Shown one piece after another: positions 17,089-26,546 of a stretch of DNA of 64,000 bases (within the stretch, counting starts at the first letter, position 1; every line of letters begins with the position of its first letter). Source of the DNA: Mycobacteriaceae bacterium (GTDB lineage: Bacteria > Actinomycetota > Actinomycetes > Mycobacteriales > Mycobacteriaceae); the NCBI GenBank assembly GCA_019749805.1, contig JAIEPH010000026.1:216735-280734 (forward strand). Reading direction: 5' to 3'. Both the position numbers and the translations under genes were made by a program. A model generated the notes under the pieces. It saw only the letters and a list, made by a program, of their open reading frames with translations. It had not been told where the DNA came from and searched no databases.

Positions 17089-17874
17089 ATGATTAGTCAA
17101 TGGCTGGTGGCCAACCTTTCGTCGTGGATGCTGTTGCTGGGGATCATCGTCGTCGTCGCCGGTGGAGCCATCCTCATTCAAGTATTTGTGCGCCGTAGTT
17201 TCCCCAGCCTCCAAGGTGAAGAGCACAACGATGTCATCAAGTTTGCCTTTGGGGTGGTCGGATTCGTGTTCGCGTTTTTCCTTGGCTTCGTCGTATCCGC
17301 CATGTGGGGACAGATCGGCGACGCGGACGGAAGAGTGCGTACCGAGGGGGCAGCGGGGGTGCAGCTTGTCAGGACTGTCACAGTGTTCGACCCGCCTGAT
17401 GAAGATCGGATCCGGAAGGCTCTGCTCGAATACCAGCAGGCAGCGTTAGTCGAGTGGCGCGAAATTGCCCAGGGCGGCTCATACCCTGACGCTGACGACG
17501 CTTTTACGCGACTGTATGCGGCCTATGAAGAAGTTCAAGCACGCACCGACGCGCAAAAGACCATACTTTCAACCTCTTTCGGCAATCTCGACAGCGTCGG
17601 GCAGGCACGTACGCAGCGCTTGGCGCAGGCGCAAACGGATGATGGGCCGCCCTGGTCGCTGTGGGCGGTCATCTGGCTGACCAGCGGCCTCCTTCTGGGC
17701 TGCGCAATCATTTACGATGTCAAGAAACCCGCCACCCACTACACGATGGTTGCGATTCTGGGCGTTTTGGTGGCTGTAAACCTGTTCCTCGTCGCGGAAC
17801 TCTCACACCCATTCATCGGTGAAATTGGCACGACGTCGGAACCACTGCAACAGGTCGTCCAACAGTTGTCGTGA
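17089..17874 (+). CDS. DUF4239 membrane protein
   Basis: 261 residues from the ATG at 17089 with AGGAG 7 nt upstream. Two N-terminal TM helices (about 12-32 and 50-72), a hydrophilic middle of about 110 residues predicted helical (EYQQAALVEWREIAQGG), and two C-terminal TM helices (about 190-245), which is the DUF4239 layout. Members are uncharacterised membrane proteins sometimes called bestrophin-like. It sits within the arsenic island but has no visible link to arsenic. The 250 bp before it (16837-17088) hold no gene I can see, so it likely has its own promoter. Confidence 0.75.
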   Translation: MISQWLVANLSSWMLLLGIIVVVAGGAILIQVFVRRSFPSLQGEEHNDVIKFAFGVVGFVFAFFLGFVVSAMWGQIGDADGRVRTEGAAGVQLVRTVTVFDPPDEDRIRKALLEYQQAALVEWREIAQGGSYPDADDAFTRLYAAYEEVQARTDAQKTILSTSFGNLDSVGQARTQRLAQAQTDDGPPWSLWAVIWLTSGLLLGCAIIYDVKKPATHYTMVAILGVLVAVNLFLVAELSHPFIGEIGTTSEPLQQVVQQLS

Positions 17875-17926
17875 GGTCTCGTTGGCAGCAGGAGTGTCGT
17901 TGAGTCGCCTGGGACGCCGCAGAGGG

Positions 17927-18595
17927 TTACGCACGAACCGGCACCTCGAGTTCCGCCAGCAGCGCTCGGACCCGACGCTCGATCTCGTCACGGATCGGGC
18001 GAACCGCGACGACGTCTTGCCCGTGCGGATCTTCGAGGACCCATTCTTCGTATCTGCGGCCAGGGAAGATCGGGCAGGCGTCGCCACAGCCCATCGTGAT
18101 GATGACGTCTGCGGCCTGCACGATCTCGTCCGTCCACGGCTTGGGGTATTCGCCCGAGATGTCGATGTCGCGCTCGGTCATGGCTTCGACCGCTGCCGGG
18201 TTGACCAACTCGCCTGGCTCGGAGCCCCCGGACCACGCGACCGCCCGATCGCCGGCGAGATGAGTGAAAAATCCCATCGCCATCTGCGACCGGCCGGCGT
18301 TATGGGTGCACAGGAACAGGACGGTCGGCTTTCCGTCGTTCGATTTGCCCTCAACCTTCGCGAGCGCGCGGAGTCGTTGCCGCGCAAAGCGTTCGGCCAA
18401 CAATGGGAGGAAACGGGGCACCGTCGCCCGGCCGGCAAATTGGTCATAGGACGAGTGCAGGAACCTTTCGATGGTTTCCACTCCGAACACACCGTCGAAT
18501 TCCCTCTGGAGTTGGCTGGCCGCCGTCTTCATCGCCAGACGCTGGTCGATCGAGAGATTGCGACGGAGATGGTGCTCAGTGATGTTGTCGGTCAT
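17927..18595 (-). CDS. arsC: Arsenate reductase, LMW-phosphatase type with N-terminal helical domain
   Basis: 222 residues from the ATG at 18593-18595, SD AGGAG. The catalytic loop CTHNAGRS is at about 96-103 after TVLFL; C170 and C174 (MGCGDACPIFPG) are the resolving cysteines of the thioredoxin-coupled ArsC mechanism. An N-terminal domain of about 90 residues (SIDQRLAMKTAASQLQREFDG) is typical of actinobacterial three-helix ArsC proteins. It reduces As(V) to As(III), which Acr3 then exports. It follows the arsR-arsC fusion gene by 13 nt on the same strand. Mycothiol/mycoredoxin coupling is possible but the Cys triad favours thioredoxin. Confidence 0.92.
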   Translation of the reverse strand: MTDNITEHHLRRNLSIDQRLAMKTAASQLQREFDGVFGVETIERFLHSSYDQFAGRATVPRFLPLLAERFARQRLRALAKVEGKSNDGKPTVLFLCTHNAGRSQMAMGFFTHLAGDRAVAWSGGSEPGELVNPAAVEAMTERDIDISGEYPKPWTDEIVQAADVIITMGCGDACPIFPGRRYEEWVLEDPHGQDVVAVRPIRDEIERRVRALLAELEVPVRA

Positions 18596-18608
18596 GGCTT
18601 CTCCTGAA

Positions 18609-19286
18609 CTAGGCGGGTTTAACATCGGGGACCAAGCGGTCGATTCGGGCGGTGAGTTCGCGTACCGCATCATCGAACGCGGACGCGACGGCGGTGCGGG
18701 TCGGATCGCTGATCGACCAGTGGATGCGGGGTAGTTCAGCAGGAAGTTCCTCATGCGCGTTGTCGCACACCGCGATCACCAGGTCGTCGGCGGCGAGGAC
18801 ATCACCTAGATAGCGCGGCTTCACTGCGCGCATCGACAAGTTGAAGCGTTTTGCGGCGGCCACTGCGCCGCGATGCACCTGGGGCGCGGGTTTCGTGCCG
18901 GCTGAAGTAGCGGGTAACTCGCTGCGCCGGTTCCAGATTGCGGCGGCAATTTGGCTGCGGGCCGAGTTGTGGGTGCAGACGAACACGATGCGACGGGCCC
19001 GATGCTGGGCTGATGGGACCAGACCGTCGAGCGCCGCATGGTTGAGCTTGAGGTACGTCCGTCTCCCGTCGGCTTCCGACCGGGTCTGTCGAACGACCCC
19101 GGCGTTCTTCAGCACAGCGAGGTGATGCGCGAGCAGGTTCGAGGACACCGACAGGAGGGCGCGCAGTTCTGACGGAGACGCATCCGCATTCCCCAGGTAG
19201 TCGACGATCGTCAGTCGGGCGGGATCGGACAGTGCAGCGAAAACCGCCGTACGTTGCGCCAAGCTCCGGTTCATATCAACAGGCAT
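18609..19286 (-). CDS. ArsR repressor fused to an arsenate-reductase-like phosphatase domain
   Basis: About 225 residues from ATG 19284-19286. Residues about 5-90 form an ArsR winged helix (TAVFAALSDPARLTIVDYLG; LLAHHLAVLKNAGVV). From about 98 a low-molecular-weight phosphatase/arsenate reductase domain begins with VFVCTHNSARSQ (catalytic C104) and continues with VIAVCDNAHEEL. A single protein could sense arsenic and reduce arsenate, or use the second domain as sensor. In-frame ATGs also exist at 19311-19313 and 19272-19274. 19286 is preferred since the palindrome at 19290-19305 would otherwise be inside the gene. It is upstream of arsC on the same strand and divergent from pstS. Confidence 0.85.
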   Translation of the reverse strand: MPVDMNRSLAQRTAVFAALSDPARLTIVDYLGNADASPSELRALLSVSSNLLAHHLAVLKNAGVVRQTRSEADGRRTYLKLNHAALDGLVPSAQHRARRIVFVCTHNSARSQIAAAIWNRRSELPATSAGTKPAPQVHRGAVAAAKRFNLSMRAVKPRYLGDVLAADDLVIAVCDNAHEELPAELPRIHWSISDPTRTAVASAFDDAVRELTARIDRLVPDVKPA

Positions 19287-19289
19287 TGA

Positions 19290-19305
19290 CTCAATATCTA
19301 TTGAG
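19290..19305. promoter_or_regulatory. Palindromic operator for the ArsR-ArsC fusion
   Basis: CTCAATATCTATTGAG has perfect 7-bp arms around TC. Its core (ATTGA half-sites) resembles ArsR boxes. It lies 4 bp upstream of the chosen start of the fusion gene and so is placed for autorepression of the fusion and arsC. Confidence 0.7.
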
Positions 19306-19360
19306 ATAAACATGGTATGTCAACTCGTCCAGTGGAAATGTCGCCTCGAGCCCCTTGCCG

Positions 19361-19382
19361 GTTCATCTTCCGTTCACTATCC
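19361..19382. promoter_or_regulatory. PHO-box-like direct repeat upstream of pstS
   Basis: GTTCATCTTCC (19361-19371) is followed directly by GTTCACTATCC (19372-19382), two 11-bp direct repeats with the GTTCA core. This is the layout bound by PhoP in Streptomyces and RegX3-type regulators in mycobacteria. A -10-like TAGGTT at 19410-19415 follows. It predicts phosphate-starvation control of the pst operon. Confidence 0.75.
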
Positions 19383-19512
19383 GTAGGGAAGTGATTAACG
19401 ACGTGCGCTTAGGTTTTCAGCCGAGCAGCAACCGGTCTGCTTGACGCGACATGTGTCACGGCGGGGGCCAGTCGGCCCGTGCCAGCGTCTACCTGTTTCA
19501 CAAAGGAGCTTC

Positions 19513-20643
19513 GTGAAGGCCAATCGAACTGGTGCCGCGCTGAGCCTGCTGGCCGCCGGAACCTTGCTGCTGTCGGCGTGCGGTAGCGACAACAACACGT
19601 CTTCGGGATCGGGATCGGACGGCGGGTCGGCACCGGCCGGTGACTGCGGCGGCAAGGAAGCGCTGAAGGCAAGCGGATCGACCGCGCAGGCCAACGCGAT
19701 GACGCGGTTCATCAATGCTTACGAGAAGGACTGCCCCGGCTTCACGCTGAACTACACCTCCAGCGGCTCGGGCGCCGGTGTCTCGGAGTTCATCGGCGGA
19801 CAGACCGACTTCGGTGGTTCCGACTCGCCGCTCAGTGCCGAGAAGGGCGAGGTCGAGAAGGCCAAGGAGCGGTGCGGCGGCAGCGACGCGTGGAATCTTC
19901 CCGCGGTGTTCGGGCCCATCGCCGTCACGTACAACGTCGCCGGAGTCGACGGCTTGGTGCTCGATGGACCGACCCTGGGCAAGATCTTCAATGGCGCGGT
20001 CAAGACGTGGGACGCTCCCGAGATCGCGGCACTGAATGAGGGCGCCAGTCTGCCGGCGGAGCCGATCAACGTGATCTTCCGCAGTGACGAGTCGGGTACG
20101 ACGGACAACTTCCAGAAGTACCTGGACGCGGCCTCCGACGGATCGTGGGGCAAGGGTGCGGGCAAGTCCTTCGCAGGCGGCGTCGGCGAGGGTGCGAAGG
20201 GTAACGAGGGCACCTCCGCAGCGATCGCGAGCACCCCGGGGTCCATCACCTACAACGAGTGGTCTTTCGCCAAGGCGCAGAACCTGTCGATTGCCAGGAT
20301 CATCACCTCGGCAGGGCCGGAGCCGGTTGAGTTGAACACCGAATCGGCGGGTAAGGCCATCGACGGCGTCAAGTTCAAGGGCGAAGGCAACGACCTGGTG
20401 CTCGACACCGCGTCGTTCTACATGCCGACCGAGCCCGGTTCGTACCCGATCATGCTTGCCGCGTACGAGCTCGTGTGCTCGCAGTACCCCGATGCCGAGG
20501 TCGCCACCGCGGTGAAGGCGTTCCTGCACTCAGCACTCGGTAACGGCCAGACCGGTCTCGAAGACAACGGCTACATCCCGATCCCCGAGGCGTTCAAGAC
20601 TCGCCTGACCGAGGCCGTTGACGCGATCAACGCGAAGTCGTAG
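19513..20643 (+). CDS. pstS: Phosphate-binding lipoprotein PstS
   Basis: 376 residues from GTG 19513 with AAAGGAG 5 nt upstream. Lipobox LLSAC (Cys about 23), then a Ser/Gly-rich linker. The phosphate-binding parts are visible: [41 protein letters not shown] and [16 protein letters not shown]. It captures phosphate outside the membrane and delivers it to PstCA-PstB. It is the first gene of pstSCAB and is preceded by a PHO-box-like repeat. PstS systems also import arsenate, relevant because the arsenic island is adjacent. Confidence 0.97.
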   Translation: MKANRTGAALSLLAAGTLLLSACGSDNNTSSGSGSDGGSAPAGDCGGKEALKASGSTAQANAMTRFINAYEKDCPGFTLNYTSSGSGAGVSEFIGGQTDFGGSDSPLSAEKGEVEKAKERCGGSDAWNLPAVFGPIAVTYNVAGVDGLVLDGPTLGKIFNGAVKTWDAPEIAALNEGASLPAEPINVIFRSDESGTTDNFQKYLDAASDGSWGKGAGKSFAGGVGEGAKGNEGTSAAIASTPGSITYNEWSFAKAQNLSIARIITSAGPEPVELNTESAGKAIDGVKFKGEGNDLVLDTASFYMPTEPGSYPIMLAAYELVCSQYPDAEVATAVKAFLHSALGNGQTGLEDNGYIPIPEAFKTRLTEAVDAINAKS

Positions 20644-20655
20644 TAGCAACGACGC

Positions 20656-21702
20656 ATGGCTGTGACACCAGATTCGACCGCTGTGGGCTCGTCAGCAACG
20701 ACGAGCCCACAGCGGGTTGGGCATACTTCAGAGAAGCCAACCGAGGATCGGAAGGGATCGGCTTTGAAGCAGGGCGAGGGACGTTGGGGCGACACCGTCT
20801 TCAAGTCCGTCGCGATCGCTGCCGGCGCAACCATCATCGGCGCGATCGCGCTGATGGCGCTGTTCCTGATCGTCAAGGCGATTCCGTCGCTGCAGGCGAA
20901 CCAGGCGAACTTCCTCTTCAGCACGGAGTTCCTCACCAGCGACTCGGACAACCTGCGCTTCGGCATCCGTGACCTGTTCATGGTCACGGTGCTCAGCTCG
21001 GTGTTCGCCCTGATTATCGCCGTCCCCGTCGCGATCGGCATTGCGGCGTTCCTGACGAACTATGCCCCGAAGCGGTTGGCACGGCCATTCGGAATGCTGG
21101 TGGATCTGTTGGCAGCGGTGCCGTCGATCGTCTTCGGTCTCTGGGGCATTTTCGTGCTGGCCCCGTGGCTCACCCCGGTGGCGACGTTCCTCAACGAGAA
21201 CCTCGGCTGGTTCTTCCTGTTCTCGGACGGCAACGTGTCACTGGCCGGCGGTGGAACGATCTTCACCGCCGGAATCGTGCTCGCCGTCATGATTCTCCCG
21301 ATCATCACCTCGGTCACCCGGGAAGTTTTCGCACTCACGCCGCGCGGCCACGTCGAGGCCGCGCAGGCGCTCGGCGCAACCAAGTGGGAAGTCATCCGGA
21401 TGACCGTGTTCCCCTACGGCCGCAGCGGCATGATCGCGGCGTCGATGTTGGGCCTGGGCCGGGCGCTCGGGGAGACGATCGCGATCCTGATCATCCTGCG
21501 CACCGCTGCTCAGGCCGGCACCTGGTCGCTGTTCGACGGCGGCTACACGTTCGCGTCCAAGATCGCCTCGGCAGCAGCGGAGTTCAGCGCACCACTGCCG
21601 ACAGGCGCTTACATCGCCGCAGGCTTCGTGCTCTTCGCGCTGACCTTCATCGTCAACGCACTGGCCCGGGCCGCGGCAGGCGGAAGGGTTAGCGGAGGAT
21701 GA
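20656..21702 (+). CDS. pstC: Phosphate ABC transporter permease PstC
   Basis: 348 residues, six TM helices in the C-terminal 290. A cytoplasmic Ser/Thr-rich N-terminal extension of about 40 residues precedes the first helix. The permease (EAA) loop is [25 protein letters not shown], and [16 protein letters not shown] follows. It forms the membrane channel with PstA. It lies 12 nt after pstS and its stop overlaps the pstA ATG by 4 nt. Start by ATG at 20656; a later start is possible because the N-terminal extension is not conserved, but no better ribosome-binding site is seen. Confidence 0.96.
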   Translation: MAVTPDSTAVGSSATTSPQRVGHTSEKPTEDRKGSALKQGEGRWGDTVFKSVAIAAGATIIGAIALMALFLIVKAIPSLQANQANFLFSTEFLTSDSDNLRFGIRDLFMVTVLSSVFALIIAVPVAIGIAAFLTNYAPKRLARPFGMLVDLLAAVPSIVFGLWGIFVLAPWLTPVATFLNENLGWFFLFSDGNVSLAGGGTIFTAGIVLAVMILPIITSVTREVFALTPRGHVEAAQALGATKWEVIRMTVFPYGRSGMIAASMLGLGRALGETIAILIILRTAAQAGTWSLFDGGYTFASKIASAAAEFSAPLPTGAYIAAGFVLFALTFIVNALARAAAGGRVSGG

Positions 21703-22601
21703 CGGCAACACTGGACCAGCCGGTGAAGGCCCCCACCTTCCACCCGGTGAGCACCGGTCGCAAGTTCAAGAATCGCCTCGCGACAATACTTTTCACCGCA
21801 TCTTTCGTGGTCGCGATGGTCCCCTTGATCTGGTTGATCTACACGGTGCTGGCCAAGGGAATCGCGGCGATCACGTCTTCGACGTGGTGGAGCCACTCCC
21901 TTGCCGGCGTGCTGCCGGAGGAGATGGCAGGCGGCGTTTATCACGCGATCTACGGCACCGTGATTCAGGCTGCGATCGCCGCGGTGCTCTCCGTGCCGCT
22001 GGGCATCATGGCCGCGGTCTACCTGGTCGAATACGGCCGGGGCCGGTTCGCCAAGGTGACCACGTTCATGGTCGACATCCTCGCTGGTGTGCCGTCGATC
22101 GTGGCCGCGCTCTTCATCTTCGCGCTGTGGATCGCGACCCTCGGATTCGAACAGAGCGCCTTCGCCGTCTCGCTGGCATTGGTCTTGCTGATGCTTCCCG
22201 TCGTCGTGCGCAACACCGAGGAGATGCTGAAACTCGTACCTGACGAGCTGCGAGAAGCGTCGTACGCGTTGGGCATTCCCAAATGGAAGACGATTGCACG
22301 CATCGTCGTGCCCACCGCGTTGCCCGGGATGATCAGCGGCATTCTGTTGGCCCTCGCCAGAGTCATGGGGGAGACGGCTCCGGTGCTGGTGCTCGTGGGC
22401 TACAGCCGGTCGATCAACATGGACGCTTTCGAGGGCAACATGGCGTCGCTGCCACTGCTGATCTACACCGAACTGGTCAACCCGGAAGCGGCAGGCGCGC
22501 TGCGAGTCTGGGGTGCCGCGCTGACTCTCATCTTGATCATCGCGGCACTGTACCTCGGCGCTGCATTCGTCAACCGATACCTGACGCGGAACAGAGTTTA
22601 G
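21699..22601 (+). CDS. pstA: Phosphate ABC transporter permease PstA
   Basis: 300 residues, six TM helices. The EAA-type loop is [31 protein letters not shown], followed by [15 protein letters not shown]. It pairs with PstC to form the phosphate channel; the ATPase PstB docks at these loops. The ATG overlaps the pstC stop (ATGA) and pstB begins 7 nt after its end, so the order pstS-C-A-B is a tight operon. Confidence 0.96.
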   Translation: MTATLDQPVKAPTFHPVSTGRKFKNRLATILFTASFVVAMVPLIWLIYTVLAKGIAAITSSTWWSHSLAGVLPEEMAGGVYHAIYGTVIQAAIAAVLSVPLGIMAAVYLVEYGRGRFAKVTTFMVDILAGVPSIVAALFIFALWIATLGFEQSAFAVSLALVLLMLPVVVRNTEEMLKLVPDELREASYALGIPKWKTIARIVVPTALPGMISGILLALARVMGETAPVLVLVGYSRSINMDAFEGNMASLPLLIYTELVNPEAAGALRVWGAALTLILIIAALYLGAAFVNRYLTRNRV

Positions 22602-22608
22602 GAGCCTC

Positions 22609-23385
22609 ATGGCCAAGCGGCTGGATCTCAAAGACCTCAACATCTACTACGGTTCGTTCCACGCCGTCGCCGACGTGGGATTGTCTGTCACACCGCGTAG
22701 CGTCACCGCCTTCATCGGTCCATCGGGCTGCGGAAAATCGACGGTGCTGCGCACTCTCAACCGCATGCACGAGGTCCTGCCCGGCGCCCGGGTCGAAGGC
22801 TCGGTGCTGCTGGACGGTGAGGACATCTATGCTGCCGGCATCGATCCGGTTAGCGTCCGCAAGACCATCGGTATGGTGTTTCAGCGTCCAAACCCGTTCC
22901 CCACCATGTCGATTCGCGACAATGTGGTGGCCGGTCTGAAGCTTCAGGGGGTGCGCAACAAGAAGACGCTCGAGGAGGTCGCCGAGCGGTCGCTCAAGGG
23001 GGCCAATCTCTGGAACGAGGTCAAGGACCGGCTGGACAAGCCCGGCGGCGGCCTGTCCGGGGGGCAGCAGCAGCGACTGTGCATCGCGCGCGCAATCGCG
23101 GTGCAGCCGGACGTGCTGCTGATGGACGAGCCATGCTCAGCGCTGGATCCGATTTCGACGCTGGCGATCGAGGATCTGATCGCAGAGCTCAAGCAGGACT
23201 ACACAATCGTCATCGTGACCCACAACATGCAACAGGCCGCCCGCGTCAGTGACCAGACGGCGTTCTTCAATCTCGAGGCCACCGGTAAGCCGGGTCGGCT
23301 CATCGAGATCGACGTTACCGAGAAGATCTTCTCCAATCCGACACAGAAGGCGACCGAGGACTACATCTCCGGCCGCTTCGGTTGA
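22609..23385 (+). CDS. pstB: Phosphate ABC transporter ATPase PstB (PhoT)
   Basis: 258 residues. Walker [10 protein letters not shown] at 37-45, the PstB-specific RTLNRMHEV after it, Q-loop [15 protein letters not shown], signature LSGGQQQR, Walker [15 protein letters not shown] and the H-loop VTHNMQQA. It powers phosphate import and is the last gene of the operon. M. tuberculosis PhoT (Rv0820) is its orthologue in the same place between mshD and phoY2; here the whole pst operon and an arsenic island occupy that interval. A strong bidirectional terminator follows. Confidence 0.97.
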   Translation: MAKRLDLKDLNIYYGSFHAVADVGLSVTPRSVTAFIGPSGCGKSTVLRTLNRMHEVLPGARVEGSVLLDGEDIYAAGIDPVSVRKTIGMVFQRPNPFPTMSIRDNVVAGLKLQGVRNKKTLEEVAERSLKGANLWNEVKDRLDKPGGGLSGGQQQRLCIARAIAVQPDVLLMDEPCSALDPISTLAIEDLIAELKQDYTIVIVTHNMQQAARVSDQTAFFNLEATGKPGRLIEIDVTEKIFSNPTQKATEDYISGRFG

Positions 23386-23398
23386 GCGCTGAATTCGC

Positions 23399-23438
23399 AA
23401 AGCCAAGAGCCCCCGATCACTCGGGGGCTCTTGGCTTT
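23399..23438. terminator. Bidirectional intrinsic terminator between pstB and phoU
   Basis: An 18-bp perfect stem: AAAGCCAAGAGCCCCCGA, loop TCAC, and its exact complement ending in TTT. It is flanked by A-rich bases on the left and T bases on the right, so it can act on both strands. It sits between the convergent pstB (ends 23385) and phoU (ends 23454). Confidence 0.93.
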
Positions 23439-23453
23439 GAGGTGAAGTCGGCC

Positions 23454-24119
23454 TCAGCGTGACGCCAGCTGGTCTTCTTCTGGGAGGTTGCCGGTGGCCT
23501 GGAAGATGACCCGGCGGGCGATCTCGACCGCGTGATCGGCGAAGCGCTCGTAGAACCGGGACAGCAGCGTGACATCGACCGCGGCGGTGACGCCGTACTT
23601 CCACTCGCGGTCCATCAGCACGGTGAAGAGGTGGCGATGCAAATCGTCCATCGCATCGTCTTCTTCGCTGATCCGTGCCGCCTTCTCCGGATCGCGCGTA
23701 ACGAGCACCTCCTGGGCGCTGTTACCCAATTCGACTGCCACCCGGCCCATTTCGGCGAAGTAACCGTTGACCTCTTCGGGCAGCGCATGCTGGGGATGGC
23801 GACGGCGGGCGATTTTGGCGACGTGCAGCGCCAGGGCGCCCATCCGATCGACGTCGGCGACGATCTGGATTGCCGTGACAATCGAGCGCAAATCGCCTGC
23901 CACCGGCGCCTGCAGCGCCAGCAGCACGAACGCGGCCTCCTCGGCGCGCGCGCTCATCGCGACGATTTGCTCATGATCGCTGATCACCTGCTCGGCCAGA
24001 ACGAGATCGGCCTGCAATAGGGCTTGGGTCGCACGCTCCATCGCCGCGCCGGCCAGCCCGCACATGTCGCCGAGCTGTCCAGATAGCTGATCCAACTGGT
24101 CGTGGTACGCGGTTCGCAT
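23454..24119 (-). CDS. phoU: Phosphate-signalling protein PhoU (PhoY2)
   Basis: 221 residues from the ATG at 24117-24119. Two PhoU repeats of three helices: the first with [19 protein letters not shown], the second with [20 protein letters not shown]. The conserved metal motifs E/DxxxD are present in [11 protein letters not shown], and [19 protein letters not shown] closes the protein. PhoU links Pst activity to the SenX3-RegX3 two-component system and keeps the Pho regulon off when phosphate is ample. It is convergent with pstB, unlike in enterobacteria where it is the last gene of the operon. Confidence 0.96.
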   Translation of the reverse strand: MRTAYHDQLDQLSGQLGDMCGLAGAAMERATQALLQADLVLAEQVISDHEQIVAMSARAEEAAFVLLALQAPVAGDLRSIVTAIQIVADVDRMGALALHVAKIARRRHPQHALPEEVNGYFAEMGRVAVELGNSAQEVLVTRDPEKAARISEEDDAMDDLHRHLFTVLMDREWKYGVTAAVDVTLLSRFYERFADHAVEIARRVIFQATGNLPEEDQLASR

Positions 24120-24221
24120 ATGTCCACCCTACGGTCTGAGCTGCCGGAACGTCACGGCGTGCAGGGTGAACGCCAGGTGAATGGCGCATGCCGAAACGCC
24201 GACGAGGCTACGCGGACAGAA

Positions 24222-26339
24222 CTATTCGCAGGTCGTGTCGGCGGCGTTGGTGACGGTCAGATCCTCGGGCAGGTCGGTCGGTGTGCTGTCGGTGTCCCGC
24301 GCGACTTGGACCTGCACCGGCGATCCGCTTGAGGGCGGCGACGCCACCGAGTAGAAGTCGTTGCCGAGCACCACCTGAACGACGTCGCCGAGGTTGGTCG
24401 CGCGTTCGATGGTCGAGTTGGGGAACGACGCGGCAACGGTTGCCGCCGCCTGCTCGTTGCCCGGGGAGAAGAAGACCGTTGTGGTGTCCAGCGGACCGGG
24501 GTAATCGTCGGGCGTGATGACGTTGAAGCCATGCGTTTGGAGTTCGCCGGCAGCGGTCGCACCCAGCCCGTCTTCGCCTGTCGAATTCGACACCTGCACC
24601 GTGATGTCGGTCGGGTCGGTCGTGATCGTGTCGACGAGCTCGGTCGGTGCCGCGGCGTCCTGACTGGGTGTCTCGGTCTGGCTTTCGGGAGTGCCGGGCA
24701 CCGGGGTGTTGTCGGCGTTCTTCTCCTCGGGCAGCGGATCGTCGTTGATGATCGCGTCGAAGATGGCCCGGTTGTCTTCTTCACGAAGATGCTCGTTGCC
24801 GTACTCGTCCATGTACCCCGTCGTCGGCACAGTCAGGAACGTGATCCGGCCCGCGGCGATGCCCTGAAGCGACTGGCCCAGGGTGACCAGGTCTTTGGTG
24901 TCCATGTTGTCGACATAGCTGTCATTGATGAACATGTTGACGACGTTGTTGAGCTTGTTGAGGGAGAAGAACACTTCCTTGGAGATCATCGAGCGCAGCA
25001 GCGAGGACAGGAAAAGCTGCTGACGCTTGATGCGGCCGTAGTCGCCGTTGACCTCGGTGGTCACCTGGCGGGCACGCACGTAGCTCAGCGCGGTATGGCC
25101 GTCGACCATCTGCCGGCCCGGGTTGGCCAGCACGGTGCCCAGCTCGTAGTCCTCCAGCGGGGTGGTGCTGCACACCTCTACACCGCCGAGTGCGTCGACC
25201 ATCTTCGAGAAGCCCGCGAAATCCACTGCCATGAAGCGGTTTACGTATAGGCCGGACAACTTCTGAACGACCTTCACCAGGCACTTCGGTCCACCGACGG
25301 CGTACGCGGAATTCAGCTTGTACTCGGTGTAGACCTTTTCGGCCCCGTACATGGGCGACTCGGGGTCGGTGATCGGGCCGTATTCCCCGGTCTTGGGGTC
25401 CCACGGCTCGCACTGCATGGGCTCGATGGCGAGGTCGCGCGGAAACGACACCGCCACAACACGTTCACGGTTTGCGGGGATGTTCACCAGCATCACCGTG
25501 TCCGACCTCGCGCCTGCGGCCTCGTCGGTGGTGCCCGCACCCATGTCGACGTTTTCGCCCATGCGGCTGTCCACGCCGACGATCAAGAAGTTCTCGTCAC
25601 CGAACTGTGCGTTCGGATCGAGGATGTCGCGGGAATCGGGATCGAGCGCGGAGATCCGGTTGAGCATGTTGTTCTTCGCCGACTGCCACTGCCACGCCCC
25701 ACCGGTGAGGGCAAGAGCGAGCACGGCGATCAGGGCGGTGACCACGCGCCCGACGATCATTGACCTGCGGTGGCCCCGAGACGGCTGATGCTCATCGGTT
25801 CGGCGACGGCCAGAACCGATATGAGACGGCGGCACGCGGCCGTGCCGATGGGTGAATGTCAGATCCGGCAGGTCGATCCCGACGGCTGGGATGATCTCGG
25901 TGTCGTAGTCCTCGACCTCAGGAAGTTCGGCGGCCGCCTCATGAGGCTCGATGTCGGGTTCGACGGGCCGCTCGTGCCGGCCGTACGCCGGCACGGCATC
26001 GATGACCTCGGTAGGCGGAGACGGCGGGGATTCGGCCGACGGAGGCGGGGTGAGTTCGGGCCGGTGTCGCTTCAGCTCCGCTGGGACGGCCTCGTCGCCG
26101 TTGAGCTTGGCGATGAGGTCGGCGACCGTCACCCCGTCGGTGTGGTTACCGGCGGCGGACGCCGATGGCTCCTCGGTTGGCGCATCGTCGTCGGACACGT
26201 GTGCGCGCTCCCACGGCGCGGCGCCTGGTGGCGGCTGAGATCTTCGGGTATGCCATTGATAGGTCTCGGACTGGTCGTCCGGCGACGACGAGGCACCCCG
26301 GCCATGGCGGCCAGGAGTGGCGTTGTCGCCGTCACTCAT
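24222..26339 (-). CDS. LytR-CpsA-Psr (LCP) family cell-wall ligase
   Basis: 705 residues. Long acidic, proline-rich cytoplasmic N-terminus (1-195), one TM helix (about 196-216, VVTALIAVLALALTGGAW), then the LCP catalytic domain (about 250-440) with NFLIVGVDSR, ARSDTVMLVNIP, RERVVAVSFPRDLAI and VRARQVTTEVNGDYGRIKRQQ. A C-terminal LytR_C domain (about 585-665) begins ITVQVSNSTGEDGLGATAAGEL. LCP proteins attach arabinogalactan (or other glycopolymers) to peptidoglycan outside the membrane. It is the Rv0822c orthologue. N-terminal disorder suggests regulation, perhaps by Ser/Thr phosphorylation. The 207 bp upstream hold only promoter DNA and a hairpin. Confidence 0.92.
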   Translation of the reverse strand: MSDGDNATPGRHGRGASSSPDDQSETYQWHTRRSQPPPGAAPWERAHVSDDDAPTEEPSASAAGNHTDGVTVADLIAKLNGDEAVPAELKRHRPELTPPPSAESPPSPPTEVIDAVPAYGRHERPVEPDIEPHEAAAELPEVEDYDTEIIPAVGIDLPDLTFTHRHGRVPPSHIGSGRRRTDEHQPSRGHRRSMIVGRVVTALIAVLALALTGGAWQWQSAKNNMLNRISALDPDSRDILDPNAQFGDENFLIVGVDSRMGENVDMGAGTTDEAAGARSDTVMLVNIPANRERVVAVSFPRDLAIEPMQCEPWDPKTGEYGPITDPESPMYGAEKVYTEYKLNSAYAVGGPKCLVKVVQKLSGLYVNRFMAVDFAGFSKMVDALGGVEVCSTTPLEDYELGTVLANPGRQMVDGHTALSYVRARQVTTEVNGDYGRIKRQQLFLSSLLRSMISKEVFFSLNKLNNVVNMFINDSYVDNMDTKDLVTLGQSLQGIAAGRITFLTVPTTGYMDEYGNEHLREEDNRAIFDAIINDDPLPEEKNADNTPVPGTPESQTETPSQDAAAPTELVDTITTDPTDITVQVSNSTGEDGLGATAAGELQTHGFNVITPDDYPGPLDTTTVFFSPGNEQAAATVAASFPNSTIERATNLGDVVQVVLGNDFYSVASPPSSGSPVQVQVARDTDSTPTDLPEDLTVTNAADTTCE

Positions 26340-26508
26340 CCTTCTACCGGCCTCCGACTCATCAACCGCCGCGCGCGACGTTGGGCTCCGATGTACCCGG
26401 TGCTTCCCTAGAGGTCACAGCACCCAGCAGCAATCAAGTGGCCCCGACGTTGGAGCCGACTTACGAACGAGACTCATATCGTACTGAGACATCCTGAGAG
26501 ATGTGATG

Positions 26509-26540
26509 TCAGAGTCGTCTCAGGTGGGAGACGACTCTGA
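26509..26540. terminator. Hairpin between the LCP gene and dus
   Basis: TCAGAGTCGTCTC (26509-26521) and GAGACGACTCTGA (26528-26540) form a 13-bp perfect stem with a 6-nt loop, 6 nt after the dus stop on the minus strand. No U-run follows, so it may be an L-shaped mycobacterial terminator. It could also act at the LCP promoter. Confidence 0.6.
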
Positions 26541-26546
26541 GACGGA

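Noticed and set aside
26461..26508. Repeated GAGAC/CTGAGA motifs near the LCP promoter as a possible CRISPR or multi-copy repeat
   Set aside because: Only short, irregular copies with no spacers of equal length; the only strong structure is the single hairpin at 26509-26540.
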